DNA of 64,000 nucleotides, taken from positions 1 through 64,000 of the forward strand of contig JBJOKR010000001.1 in NCBI GenBank assembly GCA_046045995.1, in the 5' to 3' direction. The position numbers and the translations under genes were made by a program. The number at the start of each line of letters is the position of its first letter. The first letter of the stretch is position 1. Source of the DNA: Indioceanicola sp046045995. GTDB taxonomy: Bacteria > Pseudomonadota > Alphaproteobacteria > Azospirillales > Azospirillaceae. The notes beneath the pieces were generated by a model. The model was not told the DNA's origin, made no database searches, and saw only the letters and a list, made by a program, of their open reading frames with translations. Shown piece by piece: positions 42,919 to 51,666 of this stretch.

Positions 42919-45657
42919 ATGCGCCTGTCCACCGATCAGTTGGCCGCGATCGCCGACAACCGATGTGCCGATTTCGAGCAGCGCCTTGGCCATTTCCTGG
43001 CGCCGGCGGATGCCGTCCGCCCATCCGACGCCGGACCGACGGTCGCCCGCGCCGCCCGCGCCCGGGAAATCGGGCTGCGTACCGAGCCCGGCATCGCCAG
43101 CTATGTGGTGGCGGCGGACGTGCTGGGGGCAGGCTTCGAACAGGAGGTACCGGCGGCGTTCCGATCGCTGGTGGTGTCCGACACCCCGGAGCCGGCGAAG
43201 ATTGCAGCCCTCAGGACCCTGGTCGGCGATGTCTCCGCAGCGGCGCAGACGGGGGCGCAGACGGGGGCGGCGGCACCCGATCCTGCCGGCCGGGAAGCCG
43301 CCGTCAACCAGATCACAAAGCTGCTGAAATACGGAACGGCGGCGGGATCGGCCCTGCCGGTATCACCGGCCACCCTGGCGCCACCCCCACCCACCGCCAA
43401 GGCCGCCGCGGCCGAAGTGCAGGCAGCCGCCGTGGCCGAGATCGACCGGATCACCGCACGGCTGGACGCTCCACCGGAACCGGCGGCCCGAACGACGGCC
43501 CCTGTCCAGCCATCCCTGACCCAGCCAGCCCCAATCCAGCCCGCTCCGGTCCAGCCCGCTCGGGAGCAGGCGCCCCCGGCGCCGTCTTCCCGAGCCGCCA
43601 AATCCGCGCTTGCCGCAGAGGCCACGGCCGCCGCTGCCGTAGCGGGGGACAGCACTGCCGCCCCGTCGGGGCTGATGGACATCATCGGCAACCCCGTCGA
43701 TGAGGCCAAAAAGAAGATTGAGGAGGCGGAGAAGGATGTCGACGCCCTTCGTGAGGAAACGAAGGAAGCGGTGAAAGGCGCCCTTGAGGATCTGCGCGGG
43801 GCGGGCAAGGAGGCGGTGGAGGCTGTCGAGAAGGAAGCGGGGAAGATCGGCGACGAGCTGAAATCCCATGTCATTGAAGGCGCCAAATCCGTCCGCGATG
43901 CCATCGTCGCAGAAGCCAAGGAATACCTGAACGGAGGTGAATTCAGTACAGAGGACATCCGGAAAGCCGTCGAGGCCGCCATCGATTCCGTGCTGGCAAA
44001 GGTCGAGGAGACCCTGAAATCCATCGGCGACCGGATGGTGAAGGTTCTGGAGGACAAGGCAAAGGAAATCGCCAAGCGTATCCTGGATCGCTTCAAGCCG
44101 GTTCGCGAGCGCATCCAGGCCATGGCGGAGAAATACCTGGGGCTTGATGACGAGGTTAAGGGGATTTTCGACAAGATCGACAAGATCTTCCATCCTGGCG
44201 ATCCGGAGGACCTTCGCCAACCATGCCCCGAAACCAAACCGACAGAGGGCAAGGACCAATCGACGGATCCCAACAACCCCCCGACACAAGGACAGGATCA
44301 GGGGCAGGGAGGCAGCCAAGAGCAAAAAGGCGGTGCGGGGGCCGGGTCCGGTGGCACGAGCCCCGGCCAGCCCGGTCCTGGTCAGCCCGGATCCGGTCAA
44401 CCTGGACCGGGACAGCCGCCCGTGGTGAGAACCGGACCGACCCGCCCCCCCGGCGGACCCACACCGCCATCACGGCCGGCGCCGCCAACGACACCCCCGC
44501 CGCCGGGACGGACGCCGCCGTCGCAGCCGCCCACCCGGCCCGGGCAACCGCCGACGCGCGGGCCGACCCCACCGGCAAGCCCCCCGACCGCCCCCGGTCC
44601 GCGTCCCCCGGGACCACCGCCGCCCCCTCCCCCGCCGCCCCCTCCCACGCCGGCCCCTCCCACGCCGGGCCTTGTCTGCGGCCAGACGCTTGTCTGCCGC
44701 CGGCTGACGGTCGACATCCAGGACAGCGATAGTCGCAAGCCCGACCCCGCGACCGCGCTGCTGGAGATCGTTCCGCAGGGGGTGACCGGGGAAACGATCA
44801 CTCTGAAATTCCCAGGAACCGATTGTGGCAGTCCGGTCACCTGGGACATCACCGGCCACCTGAGCCGCCGTGTACAGGAAAATGAAACAAGCTTCACAGC
44901 CCACCGGTGGGTCGAAAGCTTGAACATTGCTCCGGTGGTGGTTCCCAAGACCTACACCGTCGCCGCATCGACCCGCTGCGGGAAAAGAACAAACAACTTC
45001 ATCATCCGGTGCTGGCCAAGTAATAAGTATAAAATTGATGTAACGCCCCTCAACCGCGATTTTCCTATCTATGAATTTTTGCTGAAATTCTTAAGGAACA
45101 CGTTCGCAGTTGAAATCGCACCAGAGGCGAAATTCAAGATTTCTGCGGAGGCCGGATTCGAGGAGGACGATAAATCTTTTAGGGTTTACTGGAATTGGTC
45201 AGTGAAACTTGTTGCAGAGATATCTCTGCAGGTTCGCATTCCCTTTGGTCCGCTTCAGTTTATACCCGCCTGGATGAAGAAGTATGGCGACCTAAAATTC
45301 TTCATCGACTTCATTGGGAAGCTTTCCGTTCAGGGCGGTATTAAGAAGTCAGAGGGAGAACTGCGGACTTCCATTGGCGCTACTGGTGAAATCTACGGCA
45401 AGGTTGGGATCAATCTATTCGTGGTGAGTTCGAAAATTCTAGAGGCGGAGGCATCCGGCGGGACGGGGATCGTGGGTGAAGCTGAAGGAGCAGAGTCCAA
45501 CGGTAGGCCCGCCGTGGAATTGAAGGCTTACATCACACCCCTGAAGTTCGAACTAATGATTAAATCCGCCAGTGGATGGGTCGAATTCAGTCGCGAGGTC
45601 GAAATTACGGATAGAATTGAAATGGGCAAGACAGTTTGGAGGCTTCCGATACGATGA
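42919..45657 (+). CDS. Large candidate T6SS effector with AT-rich C-terminal domain
   Basis: A 912-residue protein. The first 110 residues (STDQLAAIADNRCADFEQRL, then TEPGIASYVVAADVLGAGFE) resemble an N-terminal segment often found in proteins encoded beside vgrG. A long helical, Lys/Glu-rich region follows at about 255-425 (EEAKKKIEEAEKDVDALREE pattern). A Pro/Gly linker lies at 475-586, then a domain with five Cys (VCGQTLVCRR, TDCGS, TRCGK, IRCW) and a last 200 residues of beta-rich sequence with no recognised family. From codon ~700 the DNA becomes AT-rich, unlike the rest. Such a modular layout with a foreign-looking tail is usual for polymorphic toxins. The start at 42919 follows AGGGA. 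Confidence 0.7.
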   Translation: MRLSTDQLAAIADNRCADFEQRLGHFLAPADAVRPSDAGPTVARAARAREIGLRTEPGIASYVVAADVLGAGFEQEVPAAFRSLVVSDTPEPAKIAALRTLVGDVSAAAQTGAQTGAAAPDPAGREAAVNQITKLLKYGTAAGSALPVSPATLAPPPPTAKAAAAEVQAAAVAEIDRITARLDAPPEPAARTTAPVQPSLTQPAPIQPAPVQPAREQAPPAPSSRAAKSALAAEATAAAAVAGDSTAAPSGLMDIIGNPVDEAKKKIEEAEKDVDALREETKEAVKGALEDLRGAGKEAVEAVEKEAGKIGDELKSHVIEGAKSVRDAIVAEAKEYLNGGEFSTEDIRKAVEAAIDSVLAKVEETLKSIGDRMVKVLEDKAKEIAKRILDRFKPVRERIQAMAEKYLGLDDEVKGIFDKIDKIFHPGDPEDLRQPCPETKPTEGKDQSTDPNNPPTQGQDQGQGGSQEQKGGAGAGSGGTSPGQPGPGQPGSGQPGPGQPPVVRTGPTRPPGGPTPPSRPAPPTTPPPPGRTPPSQPPTRPGQPPTRGPTPPASPPTAPGPRPPGPPPPPPPPPPPTPAPPTPGLVCGQTLVCRRLTVDIQDSDSRKPDPATALLEIVPQGVTGETITLKFPGTDCGSPVTWDITGHLSRRVQENETSFTAHRWVESLNIAPVVVPKTYTVAASTRCGKRTNNFIIRCWPSNKYKIDVTPLNRDFPIYEFLLKFLRNTFAVEIAPEAKFKISAEAGFEEDDKSFRVYWNWSVKLVAEISLQVRIPFGPLQFIPAWMKKYGDLKFFIDFIGKLSVQGGIKKSEGELRTSIGATGEIYGKVGINLFVVSSKILEAEASGGTGIVGEAEGAESNGRPAVELKAYITPLKFELMIKSASGWVEFSREVEITDRIEMGKTVWRLPIR

Positions 45658-45740
45658 CAAGAAATCTTTTTGTTCTGGAATCGGGGCTGCGTGCTGCCTC
45701 CGTCAGGTTTCTGTTGAATGATATAATTGTCCAGGAAACG
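45015..45740. other. AT-rich island across the effector tail and next gene start
   Basis: GC content drops sharply: 45061-45120 has 21 G/C of 60 and 45181-45240 has 26 of 60, against about two-thirds in flanking genes. It begins at the effector's last ~215 codons and fades about 30 codons into the next gene. Composition fits recent acquisition of a toxin tail plus the start of its partner gene. Confidence 0.75.
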
Positions 45741-46421
45741 ATGGTGATCGGCAACAGGACCATTGCCAGCAAAATCAACCACTGGCTGATCGATGGTGAC
45801 AACAGCATTGTGATCACCCTGCGCCCGTTGACGGTCCCGCCGGATCTGCCCGACTACGAAACGAGCCTTATCGGCGGCCGGCAGGGGGAAATGCCAGGGC
45901 CGGATGACACATTGTTCCGCTTCAGCCTGCGTGATCTGCCGGACCCGACCATTCTGGCTGTGGATACCGCGGTGGAGGTTGCCCGCGTCACCCTTCCCGT
46001 TTCCCATGGCTTCGGCCGCTGGGCTTGGCAGGATGCGGAACCCCTTGCCGCAACCCAGCAAGACCAGATCCTTACCGCCTATCAGCGGATCGCAACCGCT
46101 CTGGCGACAGGCGCGATCGACGACGCCGTCGGTCAATTGGATCTGATGATCCGCGAGCGCAGTCGTTCACTGGGCGTGCCGGAGACGGAAATCCGGGACG
46201 ATCTTCGTGACGCTGTCGGCCAGGCATTGGGCGGTCCGCCCCCCAGGATCATTGCCACCCCGGCGGAAGCGGTCTCGGTGACACCGATGGCGGGCGGGCG
46301 ACTGGCACTGGTGACAGCACCCGACGGTGGAGCGCCGATCCTGTACGACGGCGGTGAGGAGCGGTGGTCCCTGCGCCCCGTTTTCGTCCATGCGGAAGGG
46401 CGCTGGCAGGTAGGGTACTGA
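45654..46421 (+). CDS. Unknown protein next to the candidate effector
   Basis: A 255-residue protein with no signal peptide or membrane segment. The first half is beta-rich (VRFLLNDIIVQETMVIGNRT, INHWLIDGDNSIVITLRPL); the second half is helical then ends in a beta segment (ERWSLRPVFVHAEGRWQVGY). I do not recognise a family. Its ATG overlaps the effector stop (ATGA) and shares its AT-rich DNA, so it is translated with it. It could be the immunity protein or an adaptor of that effector. The lack of membrane segments means it would act in the cytoplasm. Confidence 0.6.
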   Translation: MTRNLFVLESGLRAASVRFLLNDIIVQETMVIGNRTIASKINHWLIDGDNSIVITLRPLTVPPDLPDYETSLIGGRQGEMPGPDDTLFRFSLRDLPDPTILAVDTAVEVARVTLPVSHGFGRWAWQDAEPLAATQQDQILTAYQRIATALATGAIDDAVGQLDLMIRERSRSLGVPETEIRDDLRDAVGQALGGPPPRIIATPAEAVSVTPMAGGRLALVTAPDGGAPILYDGGEERWSLRPVFVHAEGRWQVGY

Positions 46422-46432
46422 GAGGGACGATC

Positions 46433-47008
46433 ATGGCATTGACCAACCGGCAGCTCTACGACGACTGGATGGAACTGACCCGCGGTGTGCGGCCGGCTTT
46501 CCGAACTGCCGCGGATATCCGCGCCCTGACGACAGTCTTCAGGCCGGAAGTGGTCCTGAATCACTGGTACGCGCTGGGGCCCCTGTGTGCAGCCCCTTTC
46601 ATCTATATCTTCTTCGCTTGTGTCGGGGACTTCGCCTGCCATGACAGGATCACCGGCCCCTGGCCGCCGGCGCTCACCACCGCCTTCATGGCCCCGATGT
46701 GGATACCCTTTCTGATAAGCTTTCAGGATTTTCGGGCCCGCCGCCGATACCAGATGCCGCTGGCCCTGTACCAGTCCCTGATGATCGTACGCGGCCGGGT
46801 GACCCACCTCGGCTGGGTGTGGAGCCTGGGGCGTCAGTCCATGCGGCAGCGCATCCGGTTCACGGATGACGGGGGGCAGGTAACCGGCTGGTCCCCACGC
46901 ATGCCCATCTTCGTCACCGCTCATCTGCCGGTGGGAACACCGGTCCATGTCGGTATCGATCCCCTGAACCGGGTCCCGCCCCTGTTCCTTGGAAAGGCGA
47001 TGTCATGA
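46433..47008 (+). CDS. Membrane protein of unknown function, T6SS locus
   Basis: A 191-residue protein with two hydrophobic hairpin helices at about residues 45-65 (YALGPLCAAPFIYIFFACVG) and 80-100 (LTTAFMAPMWIPFLISF), then a soluble C-terminal half rich in beta-strands. A GAGGGACG ribosome site precedes the ATG at 46433; its stop overlaps the tssE start (ATGA). The family is unknown. Its place between the effector-linked gene and the baseplate genes suggests an immunity or accessory role. Confidence 0.6.
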   Translation: MALTNRQLYDDWMELTRGVRPAFRTAADIRALTTVFRPEVVLNHWYALGPLCAAPFIYIFFACVGDFACHDRITGPWPPALTTAFMAPMWIPFLISFQDFRARRRYQMPLALYQSLMIVRGRVTHLGWVWSLGRQSMRQRIRFTDDGGQVTGWSPRMPIFVTAHLPVGTPVHVGIDPLNRVPPLFLGKAMS

Positions 47009-47475
47009 AGAACCGCCGCCCCTCCCTGCTGGACCGGTTCCTGCCTGCCGCCGCCCCGACCGCGTCACCGGCATGGGATCCCGGCTGGACCGGCGGCGCG
47101 CCGGAGGAGGATTTGACCGGCCTGCGCCGTGATCTGATGGACCTGCTGGCCGCCCGCAACCCATGGCCGGTGGACACGGCGCCAGGCGGGCTGATCGATT
47201 CCTCGATCCTGGTCTTCGGGTTGCCGGACACGCAGATGCATGACATCGACAGCCTGCGCGGACGGGCCGCCATCCGAGCCGGCATCGCCGAGGCGATCCG
47301 CCGTTTCGAGCCCCGGCTGACAGATGTGACCGTCGAGGACCCCGTCCCCGGTGATGACGGGCGGATGACTTTCCCCGTCCATGCGCGCCTGACCGGGGCA
47401 GCGCAGACCCGGACGGTCGTGATCCAGGCCAGCCTGGACCGGACACGCCATTGGATCTCCCTGGATTGCGAGTAG
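47005..47475 (+). CDS. tssE: T6SS baseplate protein TssE
   Basis: A 156-residue gp25-like protein, opening with RPSLLDRFLP as in the family. The core LRRDLMDLLAARNPW, then SILVFGLPD, and IAEAIRRFEPRLTDVTVEDP matches gp25/TssE, which joins the baseplate wedge to the sheath. It overlaps the preceding gene by 4 bases and is followed after 6 bases by tssF. Confidence 0.92.
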   Translation: MKNRRPSLLDRFLPAAAPTASPAWDPGWTGGAPEEDLTGLRRDLMDLLAARNPWPVDTAPGGLIDSSILVFGLPDTQMHDIDSLRGRAAIRAGIAEAIRRFEPRLTDVTVEDPVPGDDGRMTFPVHARLTGAAQTRTVVIQASLDRTRHWISLDCE

Positions 47476-47481
47476 ACCGCG

Positions 47482-49374
47482 ATGACCGACGATCTGTTCC
47501 GGCATTACGAGACTGAGCTGCAGCACCTGCGGGAGGCAGCGGCGGAGTTCCGGCGCCGTAATCCACGGCTGGCCGGCCGGCTGGAACTGGGGCCGGACGG
47601 AAGTGCCGATCCCCATGTGGAGCGGCTCCTACAGGGCTTTGCCCTAGTGGCGGCCCGGCTGCAGCGGCGCCTTGATGACAATTTCAGCCATCTCAGCGCC
47701 GCGCTGCTGGAATCCCTGTATCCCCAGCTGGTCCGCCCGACGCCGACCCGCATGGTGGTGCAGATGGAGCTGCCGGCCGAAGACGGCCCCATGACCCCCC
47801 AGCCGGTCCTGGTGCCGCGGGGGACGGAGCTACTGTCCCGCCCCCTGACAGAGGGGGGGGAGTTGCGCGGCATGAACTGCCGGTTCAGGACCGTGTTCCA
47901 CACAGTCATCGCACCGGTGACGATCACCGACCTCCGCATCGACCGGCGGGAGGCACCTGCCCTGGGAGATACCAGCGACACGCTGATCCGGATCGACCTT
48001 TCATGCCGCGGCGACCAGGGGTTCGACGGATTGCCGCTGGACAGCCTGCGTCTTCACATCCATGAGGAAGCACGCTTGGCATTCGCCTTCTACGAGCTGC
48101 TCCTGGGGAGAATGGTGCGGGCCTGGGCCGTGCCCATGCGGGCGGATGGCGACGGACCATCCGGGCGACGGGTGCCGGTGACGCTGCGCCCCGCAGGGTT
48201 CGACAGTGCGGAAGCGATGCTGCCGACCGCATCGGCCAGCGTGGACGGCTATCGGCTGCTGCTGGAGTATTTCAGCTTTCCGGAAAAATTTCTGTTCTTC
48301 GATGTGGAGGGACTGCGGGCCGCAACCCGGGGCACCGGGAACTACATGAGACTGGAGATCGAGGCCCGAGCCGCCGGGAACAGGGCGCCGGCGGACCAGC
48401 TTGCCCGCATGCTCCGCCCCCAGTCGCTTCGGCTCGGGTGCACGCCGGTCATCAACTTGTTCTCCACCCCGGCCGAACCGATCCGCCTGGACCACCGGCA
48501 GACCCGGCTTCCCGTGGTCGTCGATCAACGGCGACCCTCGGGGTACGAGGTTATCGATGTGGAAAGCGTTGTGTTGCTGGGGTCTGGCGGGCGATTGAGC
48601 CGGCAGGAACTGCCGCCGCTTTATGCCCGTCACCGGCTGTCGCCCGCAGGAACGGCCCCTTCACCCGGCGGTATGATCGACCGCGAAATCTACTGGTCGG
48701 CGGAGCGCACCCAGGCGCCCGACGGCGCCGACGCCGTCGATCTGATCATTGCCGACCGCACCCTGACACCGGAGCGGGAGACGGATGGGGTGCTGCTGCC
48801 AACAGTGCTGGCAAGCAACCGGAATGCCGCCGCCCTGATCCCGTCGGAGCCAGACCGATCGGATTTCCTTCTGGGATCGGGCACTGCGGGAATGCGGATC
48901 AGCCGCCTGGGCACGGCACGACCGGTCCTGCGCTTGGCACAGGGGGCAGCCAGCCAATGGCGACTGGTGTCGCATCTGGCCGCCAACCGCCTGTGCCTGG
49001 CCGATGGCGGAATTGAGGGGTTGCGGGGCCTGCTTTCCGTATATGCGCCGACAGACGGGGGAAGTGACATTCAGATCACCATGGATATTCGCAGCCAGAT
49101 CCGCGGCCTGACCGATATCCGCTCCACCCGGGTTCTTCGATCCGTCGGATCGGGGGCCCGCCGGGCACCGGTGGACGGTACCGACATCGAGCTGGAGTTC
49201 GATGAGACCGCCTTCCTGCCGGGCGGGGCCTATCTGTTCTCGGCCATCCTGGACAGGTTCTTTGCCAGCTTCGCCGCCGCCAACAGCTTCACCCGCCTGA
49301 CCGCACGGTCGCGCCAACGCCAACAGGAGATCGCCGCATGGATGCCCCGGATCGGCCTGCGCCCGCTGGTGTAA
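47482..49374 (+). CDS. tssF: T6SS baseplate protein TssF
   Basis: A 630-residue TssF, the largest wedge protein of the baseplate. It opens with LFRHYETELQHLREAAAEFR and DPHVERLLQGFALVAARLQR, and ends with FFASFAAANSFTRLTARSRQ, all family hallmarks. It works with TssE, TssG and TssK. The last 37 bases overlap tssG, as is usual for this pair. Confidence 0.96.
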   Translation: MTDDLFRHYETELQHLREAAAEFRRRNPRLAGRLELGPDGSADPHVERLLQGFALVAARLQRRLDDNFSHLSAALLESLYPQLVRPTPTRMVVQMELPAEDGPMTPQPVLVPRGTELLSRPLTEGGELRGMNCRFRTVFHTVIAPVTITDLRIDRREAPALGDTSDTLIRIDLSCRGDQGFDGLPLDSLRLHIHEEARLAFAFYELLLGRMVRAWAVPMRADGDGPSGRRVPVTLRPAGFDSAEAMLPTASASVDGYRLLLEYFSFPEKFLFFDVEGLRAATRGTGNYMRLEIEARAAGNRAPADQLARMLRPQSLRLGCTPVINLFSTPAEPIRLDHRQTRLPVVVDQRRPSGYEVIDVESVVLLGSGGRLSRQELPPLYARHRLSPAGTAPSPGGMIDREIYWSAERTQAPDGADAVDLIIADRTLTPERETDGVLLPTVLASNRNAAALIPSEPDRSDFLLGSGTAGMRISRLGTARPVLRLAQGAASQWRLVSHLAANRLCLADGGIEGLRGLLSVYAPTDGGSDIQITMDIRSQIRGLTDIRSTRVLRSVGSGARRAPVDGTDIELEFDETAFLPGGAYLFSAILDRFFASFAAANSFTRLTARSRQRQQEIAAWMPRIGLRPLV

Positions 49375-50384
49375 GCAATACGCTGTACCAGGCGCCGGGC
49401 GATTTCGACCTGCATCAGGCCGTGCGCCTGCTCTGCTTGATGGAGGGAACCAGGGGCCGGCGCCTGGGCGATCCCCTGCCCTTGCGTTTCAGCACGACAG
49501 GCAGCCCCGCCTACCAGCCCAACGACATCGCCGCCCTGCACCGGCCGACCGCCGCCAACCCCGTGCCGGAGATCGTGACGGATGTGGTCGCGCTGACGGG
49601 TCCGCAAGGTGTCCTGCCGGCGCTGTACAGCGATGCCCAGATGCGTGCCGCGCGGGCCGGATCCGACGACGACGAAGTCTCCCTGCACGGCTTCCTCGAC
49701 CTGTTCGGCCAGCGCCTTGCCGAGTTGCACCACGCCGCCTGGGAAAAGACGGCATTCGCCGTGCGTGAGGAACGGGATGATCCCGATGGGACCGGGGCGA
49801 TCCTGGACAGCCTTATCGGGCTGGCCACTCCCGGGCTCGCCGGCATGCTGGCGGACGGGGGGATCGACAGTATCGGCTTGCGCGCCCTGGCGGCACTGCT
49901 GAACCGGTCCATCCGCGGCAGTACCGGCTTCGCCGATCTGCTGTCCGACCTGCTGGACACGCCGGTGGAGGTCGTTCCCCTGCTGGGGCGGCTTCGCCCC
50001 CTGCCCGATGACAGTCGCGCCCAACTGGGCGGTCAGGCACCACTGGGCGATGGCGCCATGCTGGGCGATACGGTCTGGGACGTGTCCAGCGCCGTGATGG
50101 TGAGGGTGGGTCCTGTCGGGACAGCGCTGGCGGCCCGGCTGCTGGAACCGATGGCGGGCGGGGCCCCGCCCCGGCTCCGGCGCGGCTTGGGGCGGTTGGC
50201 GGAGTATTACTTCGCCGGATCGGTTGCGGTTCGGCTGGAAGTGATCCTGGCACCGGGTGTCCGCCCGCCCCTGGCACTTGCCCCGCACGCAGGAAATGGC
50301 CGCGGCCAGGAGCTGATGCCCCGTCTGGGGTCGACCGCCTGGCTGGACGGACCAGGTGAGGACCGGACCGGCATGTGGCTTTGA
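49338..50384 (+). CDS. tssG: T6SS baseplate protein TssG
   Basis: A 348-residue TssG. Family features are FDLHQAVRLLCLMEG near the start, SLHGFLDLFGQRLAELHHAA and the SDLLDTPVEVVPLLGRLRPL region, then LGDTVWDVSSAVMVRVGP. It links TssF and TssK. It ends the plus-strand arm; the opposite arm ends 43 bases further on, so the two arms are convergent. Confidence 0.94.
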   Translation: MDAPDRPAPAGVSNTLYQAPGDFDLHQAVRLLCLMEGTRGRRLGDPLPLRFSTTGSPAYQPNDIAALHRPTAANPVPEIVTDVVALTGPQGVLPALYSDAQMRAARAGSDDDEVSLHGFLDLFGQRLAELHHAAWEKTAFAVREERDDPDGTGAILDSLIGLATPGLAGMLADGGIDSIGLRALAALLNRSIRGSTGFADLLSDLLDTPVEVVPLLGRLRPLPDDSRAQLGGQAPLGDGAMLGDTVWDVSSAVMVRVGPVGTALAARLLEPMAGGAPPRLRRGLGRLAEYYFAGSVAVRLEVILAPGVRPPLALAPHAGNGRGQELMPRLGSTAWLDGPGEDRTGMWL

Positions 50385-50427
50385 TGAGCCACCCTGGTCA
50401 TTCCAGCCGATGGCAGCGCGCCAACGG

Positions 50428-50883
50428 TCAGGGCCGATCCGGGCACCGGGCGCCTTCCAGCACCCAGTATTCCTGGCGGCCGACATGGCTGGTGCGGATA
50501 CTGGCCTCCAGTCGGTAACCGTCGGCGACCATCCTGTCGTCCACCATCCGGTCCACGATCACAGGCGCCCCGACAAGGACCGCGCAGCAGAGCAGCGCCA
50601 CCGCGCCGCCTACCCGGCGGACCGTGATCCGCCGGCCGAATCCCGCAAGCAGGGTTCCGGCAACGATCCCGGGAACCAGAAGCGCCCCGGGTGCCCAGAA
50701 CAGCCCGGTGCTATAGGTGATGCAGGCGTCCCCTGCCCACCGACCCGACAGCAGATCGGCCAAATCCCCCATCGCCAAGAGGGCGGTGATGACGATCAGG
50801 ACCACGACCAGCGCCATTCCGGCCAGTGCCGCCCGCGCCTGCCGCCGGTCCGGCCCCGGCCCGGGCGACCGATGACGGGTCAC
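50428..50883 (-). CDS. Small multi-helix membrane protein, candidate immunity protein
   Basis: A 151-residue protein with about three hydrophobic helices (ALAGMALVVVLIVITALLAM, LLVPGIVAGTLLAGFG, GGAVALLCCAVLVGAPVIV) and a soluble C-terminal region. The start is a GTG at 50883 overlapping the preceding stop (GTGA) and preceded by GGAGG; an ATG at 50895 is less well placed. Immunity proteins against membrane-active T6SS toxins are typically small, multi-helix inner-membrane proteins directly downstream of the toxin, as here. No specific family is recognised. Confidence 0.6.
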   Translation of the reverse strand: MTRHRSPGPGPDRRQARAALAGMALVVVLIVITALLAMGDLADLLSGRWAGDACITYSTGLFWAPGALLVPGIVAGTLLAGFGRRITVRRVGGAVALLCCAVLVGAPVIVDRMVDDRMVADGYRLEASIRTSHVGRQEYWVLEGARCPDRP

Positions 50884-51662
50884 CGCAACCTCCATCCCCG
50901 CCAGTTACCCTGGATTGCATTCTTTATCAGTTGCTCCTCATGCATCCAGTACTGCCGTTGGATCTGGTTCGCAGAGGACTTTGCCTTCTGCATCTGCTGG
51001 TCGATGTCAGCGGAAAGGTCCCGGAACGCATCCGCAATGATCTCCTGGAGCTTCTTGTCATCCACCACCGCGTCGACCAGGGCGGAAACAGCCAGTCCGA
51101 CCGCGATTCCGGCAATGGCGGGCAGAGCCACCAAGCCGGTTGTTGCCAACCCGGCGACAACAAGGGCGGTGGCGACCGTGGGCAGCACCGCCTTCAGTAG
51201 CTCCACCGCCACGGCTGACCCCGCGGCGACAAAGTCCGGATCGTCCTTCAGCAGCTCGGTCGCGATCTCCCAGCCGACATGGACAATCAATGTCAGCTTC
51301 AGCCCCTTCCCCAGTTCCTTGACAGTATACGTGGTAACGCTGCCTGCCTCCGCCAGACGGGCCGCAGCGATATGGGCAACCCGGGCATGGGAGGTGCGAT
51401 AGCGGGTCCCGAGGACAAACTTCCGCTTCCAAGATGTACCTTTGAATATTATATAAGATTGTCCTTTATAAGTTCCGACACGGGCACTCCCGCCAAGACC
51501 GAAATCCTTAAGCAGTTTGTAGACCTTTTGAACGTCACCTGCATGCTCGAACGATTTCGTGATTTTGTCGCCGTATTCCTCATCCACCATGGCAAGGAAG
51601 TCCTTGGCGGAAAGGATGGTGACCTGATTTCCATCCTCTTCTGCGGCAGGAGCAGAATCCAT
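50880..51662 (-). CDS. Candidate pore-forming T6SS effector
   Basis: A 260-residue protein with a soluble N-terminal half (DFLAMVDEEYGDKITKSFEH, GQSYIIFKGTSWKRKFVLGT) and a C-terminal half with glycine/alanine-rich hydrophobic helices (LPTVATALVVAGLATTGLVA then LPAIAGIAVGLAVSALVDAV), ending in an amphipathic helix. That layout, with a small membrane partner coded just downstream in overlapping fashion, recalls the YafU-like and other membrane-depolarising T6SS effectors. It lies 4 bases after tssK in the structural operon. The start at 51662 is used; the frame is open earlier within tssK. Assignment as effector is inference. Confidence 0.6.
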   Translation of the reverse strand: MDSAPAAEEDGNQVTILSAKDFLAMVDEEYGDKITKSFEHAGDVQKVYKLLKDFGLGGSARVGTYKGQSYIIFKGTSWKRKFVLGTRYRTSHARVAHIAAARLAEAGSVTTYTVKELGKGLKLTLIVHVGWEIATELLKDDPDFVAAGSAVAVELLKAVLPTVATALVVAGLATTGLVALPAIAGIAVGLAVSALVDAVVDDKKLQEIIADAFRDLSADIDQQMQKAKSSANQIQRQYWMHEEQLIKNAIQGNWRGWRLR

Positions 51663-51666
51663 CGGA

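Noticed and set aside
44600..44670. C-rich runs in the effector linker as a slippage site
   Set aside because: They code for the proline linker and are interrupted; no sign of a frameshift in the protein.
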